From Phyllobacterium bourgognense (lineage in GTDB: Bacteria; Pseudomonadota; Alphaproteobacteria; Rhizobiales; Rhizobiaceae): a stretch of 64,000 bases of DNA. Made by a program: the position numbers and the translations under genes. The notes beneath the pieces are model-generated. The model ran no database searches. It saw nothing but the letters and a program-made list of their open reading frames with translations, and was not told the DNA's origin. The DNA lies in NCBI RefSeq assembly GCF_003337575.1, contig NZ_QPJM01000006.1:1-64000 (forward strand), written 5' to 3'. Positions 21,172-30,527 of this stretch are shown here, piece after piece (the first letter of the stretch is position 1; each line of letters opens with the position of its first letter).

Positions 21172-22416
21172 TCAACGCACCGCGCCGGTGGTCGGAGTTG
21201 CATCCGGTCGCTTCGGCCAGGAAAAATCATTGACACGACCCGGCTGACTCTCCGGTGCCACTCCATCGATGACCAGCCGGTCTCGCGCGGATTTTTCCGG
21301 CGCCGGCGCACCACGCGGTGACGCGCCGAGAAGGTCTGTGCCGCCATCGAGTTCGGGGTCGTTGAGGCTGATCGGGGCAAGTCGGTCGACCTTCACGGGA
21401 GCCTGCGGCGTCCCGGGGAGCGCCTGCACCGGTGCACCCGGTTTGATTGCAGCAATGTTGGGGGAGGTTGCATTGCCCAACATCTGACGCAAGGGCTTTT
21501 CCACATAGAAAGCGAGCTTGCGTTTGCCGGCAGGCGTCAGGCCGATACCATCATTGTTACGCAGTCGCGCCGTCTGGCCGGACATGTCAAAACCCGACAG
21601 GGTAAAACTGCCGCTCTGATCAACGAACCCATCCCAGACGTCGACAAATGTGCCACCGGCCTTCTCGGTTGCATTGCGGTAGAGCTCGTTGAAGGCCAGC
21701 ACATCATTGGTCATGCTCTTGGTCTTGTAGGAGGGCTGGCCGACCCAAACGACCGGACGGCCGGTTTTCTTGACAGCTTCGAGAAAGGCGTTGATCCTCG
21801 CCTGATATTCCTTGTCCCACTCATCGCTCAACAGCGTCTGGCCATTGGCAAATTGCTGGCGATCGTTTGCGCCCGCCATCATGATGACGACCGCAGGCTT
21901 TTCGGCTTCGATCACAGCGCCGATTGTTGCCGGCCAATCGTGATGATCATCGCGGACAAAGCCAGAGGAACCATCGCTTTTGTCAATGACGCGAACGCCG
22001 GGCGAATCGATGAATGCTTCATCGAGACCCTCCGCAAGGCCCTTCGCCATGAAGTCGCCGACAATGAGCACTGTCTTGGCGTCCGGCAATTTCTCCGGAA
22101 TAGCTTCTTTTACCGTCGTGCTCGGCCGGGGGCCAGTTGAGGCCTGGGGTGCGACGGAGCGAGGACGTGCCCGCTTGATGGGGCGGTTTCGAGCGGGCGG
22201 GCGAACCCGCCTTCCGTTGCCGTCTTCAATGAGCCGGTCCGTGTTTTCGCGGTAGATCTGGCGCGGCCCGAACAGCATGTCGAGGATTGTGCGGGCAGAG
22301 GCCGTTTCGGTGAAGACGAGGGTGGCAGCAAGGGCGAGAACCAATGAAAGCAACAGGGGTGAAAAAGCATTGCGTGGTTCGACAAGCTCACCATGAGGGT
22401 GATTGGTGGACTGCAT
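21172..22416 (-). CDS. SGNH-fold DUF459 periplasmic protein with altered active site
   Basis: The protein has about 414 residues from ATG 22416. A signal peptide or anchor (SPLLLSLVLALAATLVFTET) is followed by a basic, proline-rich linker and the SGNH-like domain: VLIVGDFMAKGLAEGL (block I), MMAGANDRQ (block III, Asn), VWVGQPSYKT and DGIGLTPAGKRKLAF (block V). In block I the catalytic Ser of GDS is Phe, and the block V His expected in a D-x-x-H motif is Gly. The first about 15 residues (including HPHGELVEPRN) are encoded by a palindromic repeat arm, so the native start may be lost. The C-terminal 90 residues look disordered. Confidence 0.75.
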   Translation of the reverse strand: MQSTNHPHGELVEPRNAFSPLLLSLVLALAATLVFTETASARTILDMLFGPRQIYRENTDRLIEDGNGRRVRPPARNRPIKRARPRSVAPQASTGPRPSTTVKEAIPEKLPDAKTVLIVGDFMAKGLAEGLDEAFIDSPGVRVIDKSDGSSGFVRDDHHDWPATIGAVIEAEKPAVVIMMAGANDRQQFANGQTLLSDEWDKEYQARINAFLEAVKKTGRPVVWVGQPSYKTKSMTNDVLAFNELYRNATEKAGGTFVDVWDGFVDQSGSFTLSGFDMSGQTARLRNNDGIGLTPAGKRKLAFYVEKPLRQMLGNATSPNIAAIKPGAPVQALPGTPQAPVKVDRLAPISLNDPELDGGTDLLGASPRGAPAPEKSARDRLVIDGVAPESQPGRVNDFSWPKRPDATPTTGAVR

Positions 22417-22495
22417 CGATAATCGGCAACCTTGCAATTTCTTCACTCCCTGCAATCAACCCACCTTCCTCATGGTGAGCCTGTCGAACCATCAC
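22371..22495. repeat. Long palindromic intergenic element, family A copy 2
   Basis: Left arm TGCGTGGTTCGACAAGCTCA-CCATGAGGG and right arm CCTCATGGTGAGCCTGTCGA-ACCA flank a centre with TTGCAATTTC and CCTGCAATCAACCC. The left arm overlaps the first codons of the minus-strand SGNH gene; the rest lies in the gap before the transglycosylase gene. Confidence 0.85.
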
Positions 22496-22522
22496 TACCG
22501 TTTTGCAGGTGAGATGTTCGCC

Positions 22523-23749
22523 CTACTTCTTCCTTATCACCGTCAGCACTTCCATGCTCGGGTGACCGTCGGGATCCAGCCCCATCTGCTTCTGGAACGC
22601 CTGGATGGCATTGCGCGAGCCATCACCGATCTTGCCGTCGACCTTTCCGTCATAATAGCCGAGTTCGCGCAGGTGATTTTGCAATTCTTCGCGCTCTTTC
22701 ATCGTAATCGGCGTGAAGGGACGATTCCATTCTTTACGCAACCCGGAAGCGCCACCGATCTGATCGGCCAGAAGGCCGACCCCAAGCGCATATTTATCGG
22801 CGTTGTTGTAGTTCTTCAGAACGTAGAAATTGCGTGTCATCAGGAACGCAGGGCCTCCACGTCCATCCGGTACCTTAAGCGTTGCCTTTTCGCCGCCACG
22901 CGGAAAGGCCTTGCCGTTGGCCCGAACGACGCCAATGCTTTGCCACTCCGCAATTGTGCGTGAACCGGACGGGAATTTGCGGCCAGCCGGCAGGACGACT
23001 TCATAACCCCAGGTCTGACCGGACTGCCAGCCATTCTTGTGCAAGAGATTGGCGGCGGTGGCCAATGCGTCAGGCACAGAATTCCAGATATCGCGCTTGC
23101 CGTTGCCATCCATATCGACGGCATAAGCCAAGTAGCTTGTCGGGATGAATTGGGTGTGCCCGAGGGCGCCCGCCCATGAACCGGTCAGATGGCTGCGATC
23201 GATATCGCCTTTCTGCAGGATCTTCATCGCGGCGATCAATTGCGTGCGGGCATATTTCGCCCGGCGCGGATCGGCATAGGCAAGGGTAGCGAGCGATCGC
23301 ACGGCATCACGCATCACATCGTCGCGTTTCATGATCTCGCCGAAATTGGTTTCCATCGACCAGATGGCGAGGAGGATATTGCGATCGACGCCGAACGACT
23401 TTTCGATAGCGCCGAGCCAGCGGCTATACTTTCGCGACATCTCGCGGCCGGTTGCGATGGATTGTTCGTTGACGCGATTGTCGAGATAGCCCCAGACAGG
23501 CTCAGTGAATTCCGGCTGAGACTTGGCTTTCTGCAGGACTTCCGGATCGATTTCGGTGACGCCGGCGAAGGCACGGTTAAACGTGGACGCCGAAACGCCG
23601 CTGCTCAGTGCAGTGCCGCGGAAATCCGCTATCCAGCTCTGGAATTTCGCATCGGCAGCCGCATTCTCGATCGCACCGGCAAAAGCGATACCTGCCGCCG
23701 CGGCAACGATCAGCGCGCGTTTGGAAAACTTTGCTAAACCTCCAATCAT
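22523..23749 (-). CDS. Lytic murein transglycosylase, MltB-like, with PG-binding domain
   Basis: The 408-residue protein starts at ATG 23749, five bases after GAGG. A signal peptide spans residues 8-32 (RALIVAAAAGIAFAG). The catalytic core of the SLT-2/MltB type follows, with the Glu in LAIWSMETNFG and GSWAGALGHTQFIPTSYLAY. The C-terminal peptidoglycan-binding repeat is HLRELGYYDGKVDGKIGDGS then AIQAFQKQMGL. It cuts the glycan chain to anhydromuramyl products during wall turnover. No lipobox cysteine is seen, so it is periplasmic. Confidence 0.93.
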   Translation of the reverse strand: MIGGLAKFSKRALIVAAAAGIAFAGAIENAAADAKFQSWIADFRGTALSSGVSASTFNRAFAGVTEIDPEVLQKAKSQPEFTEPVWGYLDNRVNEQSIATGREMSRKYSRWLGAIEKSFGVDRNILLAIWSMETNFGEIMKRDDVMRDAVRSLATLAYADPRRAKYARTQLIAAMKILQKGDIDRSHLTGSWAGALGHTQFIPTSYLAYAVDMDGNGKRDIWNSVPDALATAANLLHKNGWQSGQTWGYEVVLPAGRKFPSGSRTIAEWQSIGVVRANGKAFPRGGEKATLKVPDGRGGPAFLMTRNFYVLKNYNNADKYALGVGLLADQIGGASGLRKEWNRPFTPITMKEREELQNHLRELGYYDGKVDGKIGDGSRNAIQAFQKQMGLDPDGHPSMEVLTVIRKK

Positions 23750-23963
23750 GTCTTTCCTCATTTCCGTGATTTGGGTCAAAGGATAAATTACGCACGTCAA
23801 AGTTAGGAATTGGTTTACCATGCATGGGCAAACGAACTGCCAACCGCTACATTAACACCGGCAACGATTATTTATTTTACAGACCTGTGCATTTTGGGTC
23901 TTTGGGACAAAAAAGTCTATCGAGGAAATTCCCGCAATATCAATCGTAATCAGTAACGAGGTA

Positions 23964-24866
23964 ATGATGTCCGAAGCCAAGAAGATACGTAAGGCCGTCT
24001 TTCCAGTTGCGGGCTTTGGCACCCGTGTTCTTCCAGCAACAAAATCCATTCCGAAAGAAATGCTGACGGTCGTCGACAAGCCGGTCATTCAGTATGTGGT
24101 GGACGAGGCACGCGAGGCCGGTATCGAACATTTCATCTTCGTAACGGGCCGCAACAAGGCGGTTATCGAAGACTATTTCGATGTTCAGTACGAGCTCTAT
24201 CAAACCCTGTCGGAACGCGGCAAGACCGCACTTCTCGATGAATTGCAAGGTATACAACCGGGCCCCGGAACGACGAGTTTTACCCGCCAGCAGGTCCCGA
24301 TGGGTCTTGGCCATGCGGTCTGGTGCGCCCGCGATATCGTCGGTGACGAACCTTTCGCTCTGCTTCTGCCGGACATGATCATGCAGCCGGAAAAGAATGG
24401 CTGTCTCGCGGACATGGTGGAGCTCTATAATCAATCGGGCGGCAATATCGTCGCTGTTCAGGAATGCGATCCAGCCGAGACGCACAAATATGGCATCGTC
24501 GGTCAAGGCAAACCTGTCGGCAACGGTTTCGAACTGACTCAGATGGTCGAGAAACCGGCCAAGGGAACGGCGCCCTCCAATCTCTATATCAATGGCCGCT
24601 ATATCCTGCAGCCGGAGATTTTCGGCATCCTCGAAAATCAGGAACGCGGAGCCGGCAATGAAATCCAGCTGACCGATGCGATGCTGAAACTGACCAAAGA
24701 GCAGGATTTCTTCGGCTATCATTTGAAGGGCCGCACTTATGATACCGGCTCCAAGGAGGGGTTTGTCGAAGCGAACGTCGCATTTGCACTGTGGCGGGAG
24801 GATATCCGCAATGGCGTCATCGACAATATCGGCAATATGCTGAAGACGATCCAGCCAAAGGGCTGA
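23964..24866 (+). CDS. galU: UTP-glucose-1-phosphate uridylyltransferase
   Basis: At 300 residues this is the usual GalU length. [20 protein letters not shown] then [11 protein letters not shown] is the nucleotide-binding signature; LPDMIMQ carries the metal-binding Asp, and [13 protein letters not shown] and LTDAML follow. It makes UDP-glucose for surface polysaccharide and glucan synthesis. Tandem ATGs (23964 and 23967) follow GAGG; the second may be used. The next plus-strand gene starts 110 bp later and may be co-transcribed. Confidence 0.96.
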   Translation: MMSEAKKIRKAVFPVAGFGTRVLPATKSIPKEMLTVVDKPVIQYVVDEAREAGIEHFIFVTGRNKAVIEDYFDVQYELYQTLSERGKTALLDELQGIQPGPGTTSFTRQQVPMGLGHAVWCARDIVGDEPFALLLPDMIMQPEKNGCLADMVELYNQSGGNIVAVQECDPAETHKYGIVGQGKPVGNGFELTQMVEKPAKGTAPSNLYINGRYILQPEIFGILENQERGAGNEIQLTDAMLKLTKEQDFFGYHLKGRTYDTGSKEGFVEANVAFALWREDIRNGVIDNIGNMLKTIQPKG

Positions 24867-24976
24867 TCATGGCCGGGGAGAGACACAAACATCTCTCCCC
24901 GACGGCTCGTTGGGTTGCTCTTACGCGTCGGTTCTGCAAGGATCGGTGTATTGCAAAGCGGCGGGGGAGCGTGGCA

Positions 24977-26530
24977 ATGAATGGGGCAGATGCGCTTTGC
25001 GACACACTTCTGGCCAATGATGTAAAGGTGTGTTTCGCCAATCCTGGCACGTCGGAAATGCATTTCGTCGCGGCGCTCGATCGCAAGCCCGAGATGCGTT
25101 GCGTACTTGGCCTGTTCGAGGGTGTCGTCACGGGGGCGGCTGATGGCTACGCCCGAATGACTGGCCGTCCTGCCGCGACATTGCTCCATACCGGTCCGGG
25201 CCTGGCAAATGGCCTTGCCAATATTCACAATGCCCGCCGCGCCCGTGTACCGATGATAAATGTCGTGGGCGATCATGCCTCCTATCATCTTCCATTCGAT
25301 GCACCGCTCACCACGGACATCGACCGCCTGGCGGCGCCAATGTCAAACTGGGTTTATCGCATCAGTGGTCCAGCTGATGTTGCTCCCGCGACCGAGGCAG
25401 CCTACCGCGCCTCGCTCGTGCCACCCGGCATTGCAACGTTGATCCTGCCCGCCGATGCCGCGTGGGGTGACGCTGAAGCTGCGCCACGGAACAAGGTCGT
25501 GCTTCCGGCCCTGTCTGCTGTTCCGACTGACAGGGTGCGGGGAGTTGCGGATGCCATCCGAAGTGCACCCGGCCGAGTCGGGATTCTGGTCGGCGGTACC
25601 GCTGCACAGCCCGATGGCCTCGAGATTGCCGGGCAGATCGCTGCGGCGAGAAATGTTCGCCTTTTCGGGGAGGTTGGCGTCGCGCGAATGGCGCGCGGCG
25701 CGGGCCGTGTCGCGCCGGTCCGTATCCCTTATCCGATCGATGCGGCAATCGAAACTCTGAGCGATATTGACGTGCTGATCCTCGTTGGAGCCACGGAACC
25801 GGTGGCCTTTTTCGCCTATCCCGGCAAGCCCGGCCGCCTTGTACACAACGATTGCCGAGTTATGGCCCTGGCGAAGCACGGTGAGGATTTAGAAGGCGCG
25901 CTGGAAGCTCTTCGTGATGAACTGGGCGTGAAACGCACGCAGTCACCGCTGCGGTCAAGCGCGATGCCAGACGAGCCGGTTCCAACCGGAGAGCTGACCG
26001 ACGACGCAATCGCCGTGATGGTGGCGCGAAAGCTACCCGAGAATGCGATCGTTTGTGACGAAGCGATCACGTCTGCCCGGCGCTTCTTTGCTCTGTCTGC
26101 ATATGCCGCCCCGCACGATTTCCTCATGACGACAGGTGGGGCGATAGGCATCGGTATTCCCCTGACGACTGGCGCAGCAATAGCCTGTCCGGACAGGAAG
26201 GTCTTTAACCTGCAGGCGGATGGAAGCGCCATGTACACCTTGCAGGGACTTTGGACACAGGCCCGCGAAAATCTTGACGTCGTCACGATCATTTTTTCCA
26301 ATCGCACATATGCTGTCCTGCATATGGAAATGCAGAAGGTCGGGGTTGGAAAAATCGGGGAGAATGCGCGGCGCATGCTTGATCTCGATCAACCGTCGCT
26401 GGATTGGGTATCGATCGCAAAAGGGATGGGAGTAGAGGCCGCTCGCGTCGATACCTGCGAACAGTTCGACGACGTTCTGGACAGCGTCTTGAAGCGCCGC
26501 GGCCCGTTTCTCATTGAAGCCGTTGTCTAG
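24977..26530 (+). CDS. ThDP-dependent acetolactate-synthase-like enzyme
   Basis: The 517-residue protein starts at ATG 24977 behind GGGGGAG. The N-terminal PYR domain has the catalytic Glu in LGLFEGVVTGAADGYARMTG, then the central domain, then the PP domain with the ThDP-Mg motif (LQADGSAMYTLQG, continuing to FSNRTYAVLH). It lacks the length of classical IlvB (about 570) and has no small subunit gene next to it. It is probably a catabolic acetolactate synthase, benzoylformate decarboxylase or related enzyme rather than the anabolic IlvB. The stop codon lies in TAGAGCA, a motif seen at the ends of family C repeats. Confidence 0.8.
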   Translation: MNGADALCDTLLANDVKVCFANPGTSEMHFVAALDRKPEMRCVLGLFEGVVTGAADGYARMTGRPAATLLHTGPGLANGLANIHNARRARVPMINVVGDHASYHLPFDAPLTTDIDRLAAPMSNWVYRISGPADVAPATEAAYRASLVPPGIATLILPADAAWGDAEAAPRNKVVLPALSAVPTDRVRGVADAIRSAPGRVGILVGGTAAQPDGLEIAGQIAAARNVRLFGEVGVARMARGAGRVAPVRIPYPIDAAIETLSDIDVLILVGATEPVAFFAYPGKPGRLVHNDCRVMALAKHGEDLEGALEALRDELGVKRTQSPLRSSAMPDEPVPTGELTDDAIAVMVARKLPENAIVCDEAITSARRFFALSAYAAPHDFLMTTGGAIGIGIPLTTGAAIACPDRKVFNLQADGSAMYTLQGLWTQARENLDVVTIIFSNRTYAVLHMEMQKVGVGKIGENARRMLDLDQPSLDWVSIAKGMGVEAARVDTCEQFDDVLDSVLKRRGPFLIEAVV

Positions 26531-26582
26531 AGCAGATTTTGTCTATTCAGCGGTCCCAATAAACTCTTGGACAGTTTCCCTT

Positions 26583-26716
26583 GTGCGTGGTTCGACAAGC
26601 TCACCATGAGGGAGGTCGGTTGGTTGCAAGGAGTTCAAGATTTCAAGCTTGGCAAGGTTGGCGGCTATCCCTGCAATCACCAGCCTCCCTCATGGTGAGC
26701 TTGTCGAACCACGCAC
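26583..26716. repeat. Long palindromic intergenic element, family A copy 3
   Basis: GTGCGTGGTTCGACAAGCTC-ACCATGAGGGAGG and its exact inverse are 134 bp apart end to end, giving arms of over 30 bp. The centre holds GGTTGCAAGGAG and CCCTGCAATCACC. It is the cleanest copy, placed between the ThDP enzyme gene and the toxin-antitoxin pair. Confidence 0.9.
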
Positions 26717-26812
26717 AACTTCATTTTTGGCAAGGAGCCGACTTTAGTCTGGGTTGAATGAGGAATTGCGGTGGGATACAATGTCTTACGTTGTTTTACG
26801 GAAGGACCAGCG

Positions 26813-27091
26813 ATGTTAGCCCAGGACAAAACTCAAGTTTCACTTCGAGTCCCTAATGACATGTTGGAAGAGTTCGAAGTCGTTGCCCGCGCTTTAGACC
26901 GGGATCGAACGTGGCTCATGCTGCGTGCATTTCGTCAATACCTTGACGCTGAGGGTGCCGAAATCATTCAAGAAGCTGACGGACTCAAGTCACTGGATGA
27001 CGGCGAGGGCATTGATTTCGATGAAGTTCTTGGCAAGGCCGAGGCGATAGTCTCATCGGCAAGGAAACGAGAAATTCGCAGGCTTGGCTGA
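26813..27091 (+). CDS. Ribbon-helix-helix antitoxin
   Basis: The 92-residue protein starts at ATG 26813 with GGAAGGA upstream. The N-terminus TQVSLRVPNDMLEEFEVVAR is a CopG/ParD-type ribbon-helix-helix strand and helix; DRDRTWLMLRAFRQYL is the second helix. The acidic C-terminal half would bind the toxin. It overlaps the toxin start by one base (TGATG), so the two are translationally coupled. Antitoxin and autorepressor by family. Confidence 0.88.
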   Translation: MLAQDKTQVSLRVPNDMLEEFEVVARALDRDRTWLMLRAFRQYLDAEGAEIIQEADGLKSLDDGEGIDFDEVLGKAEAIVSSARKREIRRLG

Positions 27092-27426
27092 TGAAGCCGG
27101 TAAGCATCAAGCTTTCGCCCCAAGCCGAGCGCTGGCTTCTGGAAGAGATAACATATATCGCGGAACACAGCCCATCGGCAGCGGCGAACATCACAGGGAA
27201 AATGCGTGATCTACAGAAGAGATTGGCAGAATTCCCTGACTTAGGAGTTCGCGGTGCCATACTTGGAACGCGGCGCATTGTCGTGAAACCATATGTTCTG
27301 ACAACCAGATTCAAGGATGGAGTGCTCGAGATCGCGGCAATTCGCCATTCAAAACAAGGCGATGCTTACACTCCAACGGAATTAGCCGCGGAAATCGACC
27401 GCGATCCCGAGGCAACTCTGACATAA
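27091..27426 (+). CDS. RelE/ParE-family toxin
   Basis: The 111-residue protein starts at the A shared with the antitoxin stop. It has the family pattern: an N-terminal helical region (LSPQAERWLLEEITYIAEHS), DLQKRLAEFPDLG, a beta hairpin (GTRRIVVKPYVLTTRF) and the C-terminal EIAAIRHSKQ, where the Arg and His of the ParE/RelE fold occur. RHH antitoxin pairing favours ParE (gyrase poison) over RelE (ribosome-dependent RNase), but this cannot be settled by eye. Confidence 0.85.
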   Translation: MKPVSIKLSPQAERWLLEEITYIAEHSPSAAANITGKMRDLQKRLAEFPDLGVRGAILGTRRIVVKPYVLTTRFKDGVLEIAAIRHSKQGDAYTPTELAAEIDRDPEATLT

Positions 27427-27461
27427 TTCGTCCAAGTGGGAAGATTTAAGGAACGCGATCC

Positions 27462-29237
27462 CTACCGCTGCAGCGTCACGCCCATGAAAATGCTGGTTTC
27501 ATCGGTCTGGCGCGATTCGACTTCGCTGCGGGTGAATTCATGCCGGGCGCTGATGTCAAAGCCGAAGAAGCGATTGAACCAGTAGGTGGCGCCGATTTCA
27601 GCGCCAAAGCCCTTGTCCCAGCCCGAGCCGTCCTTGTTGTCGCGCAGCGATGCAATCAGCGTTGCCTTGAGATCGAGATTGGCGCGCGCCTGCCGCTTGA
27701 TGCCGACCGTGCCCTCGTAGAAAATCGAGCCGCTGTCGCCGGGTGCCGTAGCTCCTTCGACGCGTGTGAGGAGACCGATATCCACATCGGTTCCGCGCTG
27801 CGGTGACCATTTGAGGGCGCCGTCAATGCTTAGCCCATCCACTGGCGAAAGCCGGTCGTCGTCTATGCCCTGACGCAGATAGCCAAGCGCGAATTCTCCC
27901 GCCAGCTTCTCGGCAAAGTCGACCTCGACACCGCCGCGCAGGCCGGTGCGAACGCCGGAACGCTGGAAGCCGTTCGAATCTTCCTTCTCATCATACATCA
28001 ACTTGCCGATTTCAACCTCGGCGAAAGGCTTGATGGCCGGGGACATTTCGAAGCCACCGCGCAGCGCGATGCTGGCAAAGGTGTTGTTGCGATCCTTCTG
28101 GCTGACGACGGAGCCATCAGAGAATTCCGCGTTGCCATAGACGGTACGATCGACATTGCCTTTCACGTCCGCGAAGAATTTGCCGAACTCCTTGCGCACA
28201 CCGAGACTGCCATCGAGCTCCTGCACGGCGGGCCGGTTCGACGTTCCGATAATGGTTGTCGGTGCGCTCGGATCTTCCTGCCGGTAGCGGTAGCCAACCT
28301 CGCCCTTTACGGTGGTGCGTTCGCCAAGATCGAGCTGCATTCCGCCGCGCAGGCCGACATTAGGGGCGGAATATTCCTCTCCCGAAATTGTCTTGTCATA
28401 GGTGCCATCGAAATCGAGCCAGGCGGAGTGGCGTGCCCAATCCGTGGTGGCGCGGGCGCGCAGGCGCGTCTCCGACAAGAGTGCAGCGCTGCCGTCCGAG
28501 CTGCCGTCAGCATTGGTGGTGGCGCGCAGGCCGGTGCTGATCGAGGGGCGGAGGGTCACGAGACCGGCCCTGATTCCGAGCGGCGCGAACGGTTCCGGAT
28601 CGGGCCGGATGATACGGCGTTCGAGCGCCGGTTCGGGAAGATTGTCGCGATCGGTGCGACCAGCGGGCGGGTTGGCTTCCCTGTTCTGCTCGATCGGGCC
28701 GTTATCGAATGTATCGGCGCGTTCTTCGTCCAGCAGCGATCGCTCACCGGGTCGCAGACGCAGCGGGCGTGCAGCGGGTACAGGTGCGGTTTCGCTGCCG
28801 GGCAGGGCGGCAGAGTCCGGGTTCAGGCCGCCGCTATTATCCGCTGGGCCAGCGGGCGGCGAACCATCGTCCAGCGGTACGCCGAGCAGGCCGAGATTGC
28901 CATTGTCATCATCGGGTGGCAGCGCACCCGGACTGACGGGTTCGTAGCGTCGCGAGGGTATGCCGCCATCCGTTGGCGCAGGGGCGGCATTCGGTGGATT
29001 GGTCGTTGGCGAGCCATTGGAATCATTAGTGTCTTGCGCCTGCGCCTGCAAAACATTGTCCTGCAGGGTGCCGCGTAATGGCGTTGCTTGCTGGGCATGA
29101 GCCAGGGGGAGAAAAGCAAACACGGTGCTGCCGAGCAACGCTGTCATCAGACAGACATTGACTGCAGTCCTGAAGCCGCCGCCCGACGGCGGTGCTTCCA
29201 AGCGTGGTTGAGAAATGTGCTTCAATAGGTTTGCCAA
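27462..29237 (-). CDS. Outer-membrane beta-barrel protein with long disordered N-terminal region
   Basis: The 591-residue protein appears to start at a TTG (29237); a hydrophobic export signal lies at residues 24-48 (LMTALLGSTVFAFLPLAHAQ). Residues 50-230 are rich in Pro, Asp, Asn and Gly and probably disordered. From about residue 230 the sequence alternates polar and hydrophobic residues in repeated amphipathic strands to the end, which finishes in a beta strand (SIFMGVTLQR). This looks like a 12-16 strand barrel of the Rhizobiales outer-membrane beta-barrel family. The ligand is unknown. A CtrA-like box is just upstream. Confidence 0.75.
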   Translation of the reverse strand: MANLLKHISQPRLEAPPSGGGFRTAVNVCLMTALLGSTVFAFLPLAHAQQATPLRGTLQDNVLQAQAQDTNDSNGSPTTNPPNAAPAPTDGGIPSRRYEPVSPGALPPDDDNGNLGLLGVPLDDGSPPAGPADNSGGLNPDSAALPGSETAPVPAARPLRLRPGERSLLDEERADTFDNGPIEQNREANPPAGRTDRDNLPEPALERRIIRPDPEPFAPLGIRAGLVTLRPSISTGLRATTNADGSSDGSAALLSETRLRARATTDWARHSAWLDFDGTYDKTISGEEYSAPNVGLRGGMQLDLGERTTVKGEVGYRYRQEDPSAPTTIIGTSNRPAVQELDGSLGVRKEFGKFFADVKGNVDRTVYGNAEFSDGSVVSQKDRNNTFASIALRGGFEMSPAIKPFAEVEIGKLMYDEKEDSNGFQRSGVRTGLRGGVEVDFAEKLAGEFALGYLRQGIDDDRLSPVDGLSIDGALKWSPQRGTDVDIGLLTRVEGATAPGDSGSIFYEGTVGIKRQARANLDLKATLIASLRDNKDGSGWDKGFGAEIGATYWFNRFFGFDISARHEFTRSEVESRQTDETSIFMGVTLQR

Positions 29238-29273
29238 CGGCCAATGTTCGAACGTTAAGGATGGTAAAGAGCC

Positions 29274-29281
29274 ATGGTTAA
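29274..29281 (-). promoter_or_regulatory. Candidate CtrA half-site
   Basis: TTAACCAT on the minus strand, 37 bases before the predicted start of the outer-membrane protein gene. TTAACCAT is the favoured CtrA motif in rhizobia. A single 8-mer has limited weight. Confidence 0.35.
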
Positions 29282-29310
29282 CGACTGGCTAAGAGCCCGT
29301 CTTGAAACTC

Positions 29311-29417
29311 TACTGCGGCGGTCATCTGACGCGATTTTCTGCGCTTCCGGTGCTCACGTACTTTATGTACGCTACGCTCCGGTTCTCGAAAACCACGCCA
29401 TCTGACTCACCGCAGCG
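29311..29417. repeat. Palindromic repeat, family B copy 1
   Basis: It is centred on GTACTTTATGTAC. The arms CGCTTCCGGTGCTCAC and GCTACGCTCCGGTTCTCG are imperfect inverses, and the similarity continues outward (CTGCGGCGGTCATCTGACGC against GCCATCTGACTCACCGCAG). About 107 bp. Copy 2 is at 47649-47768; the central 45 bp are nearly identical. Confidence 0.8.
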
Positions 29418-29509
29418 AATTTCCAACGGTCTCTAACCGGTGCCGCTGTATGGTGCTGCGACGAACAAATATTGGACAGCGGCGAGCGGAGGCGCTAACG
29501 GTTGCGGCC

Positions 29510-30505
29510 ATGCAGGCAATAAACGATACCGAACTGGACAAAACCGCAGCCGTCGATTCGGCCAGGCGGACGATTTCAACCGAGAAGGACGGACTGGCCG
29601 CGCTGAGCAGTGCGCTGGAAGGTCCCTTGGCCGAAGCTTTTTGCAAGGCGATCGAAATGATCGCCGGAGTGCGCGGACGCATCATCGTCACCGGCGTCGG
29701 CAAGAGCGGCCATATCGGCTCGAAAATAGCCGCGACCTTCGCCTCGACGGGCACGCCGGCTTTCTTCGTGCACCCTTCCGAGGCCAATCACGGCGATCTC
29801 GGCATGATTGCGGTCGACGATGCCATTCTCGCCATTTCGTGGTCTGGAGACACGGCAGAGCTCAAAGGTATCGTCAGCTATTCGCGGCGCTTCCGCATTC
29901 CCCTGATCGCGGTGACCGCCGGCGAGAATTCTGCGCTGGCGACCGCTGCCGACGTGGTGCTCCTGATGCCGCGGGTGACGGAAGCCTGTCCGCATGGCCT
30001 GGCACCGACGACTTCGACGCTGATGCAGCTTGCCATGGGTGATGCGGTTGCAGTGGCGCTGCTGGAAGCGCGCGGCTTCACGGCGGGCGATTTCAAGACA
30101 TTCCACCCGGGCGGATCGCTCGGCGCAAGCCTCACGCATGTGCGCGAGATCATGCATCGCGGTGATCAGCTGCCGCTGGTGCCGCTCGGCATGCCGATGC
30201 CCGAGGCGATGAAGGTGCTGGCAGACAAGCGCTTTGGCTGTGTCGCCGTGCTCGACGACGAGGGTACACTCGCCGGAATCATCACCGATGGCGACCTTTC
30301 ACGCAATCTGCACCGTAATCTGGCGACGATGACCGTCGATGAGATCATGACGCGGCAACCCAAGACCGTGCCGCCGACGATGCTGGCAAGCGCGGCACTG
30401 GCGCTACTCAACGATCACAATATCGGCGCGCTGATCGTGACCGAAAAGAATGTGCCGGTCGGGATCGTGCATTTCCATGATTTGCTCAGGATAGGGGCAG
30501 CTTAA
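29510..30505 (+). CDS. kdsD: Arabinose-5-phosphate isomerase, KpsF/GutQ family
   Basis: The 331-residue protein starts at ATG 29510; earlier in-frame ATGs would add residues not typical of the family. The SIS domain covers about residues 25-170 (RIIVTGVGKSGHIGSKIAAT, SWSGDTAELKG, GLAPTTSTLMQLAMGDA) and two CBS domains follow (MHRGDQLPLVP, IITDGDLSRNL, MTRQPKTVPP). It interconverts ribulose-5-phosphate and arabinose-5-phosphate, the first step to KDO for lipopolysaccharide. The downstream nfeD gene is convergent. Confidence 0.93.
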   Translation: MQAINDTELDKTAAVDSARRTISTEKDGLAALSSALEGPLAEAFCKAIEMIAGVRGRIIVTGVGKSGHIGSKIAATFASTGTPAFFVHPSEANHGDLGMIAVDDAILAISWSGDTAELKGIVSYSRRFRIPLIAVTAGENSALATAADVVLLMPRVTEACPHGLAPTTSTLMQLAMGDAVAVALLEARGFTAGDFKTFHPGGSLGASLTHVREIMHRGDQLPLVPLGMPMPEAMKVLADKRFGCVAVLDDEGTLAGIITDGDLSRNLHRNLATMTVDEIMTRQPKTVPPTMLASAALALLNDHNIGALIVTEKNVPVGIVHFHDLLRIGAA

Positions 30506-30527
30506 GTATCAACGTTGCCGTGGCCAT

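Noticed and set aside
26583..26716. Regularly spaced palindromic arms as a possible CRISPR
   Set aside because: There are only two arms per locus, in inverted rather than direct orientation, and no cas genes anywhere in the window.
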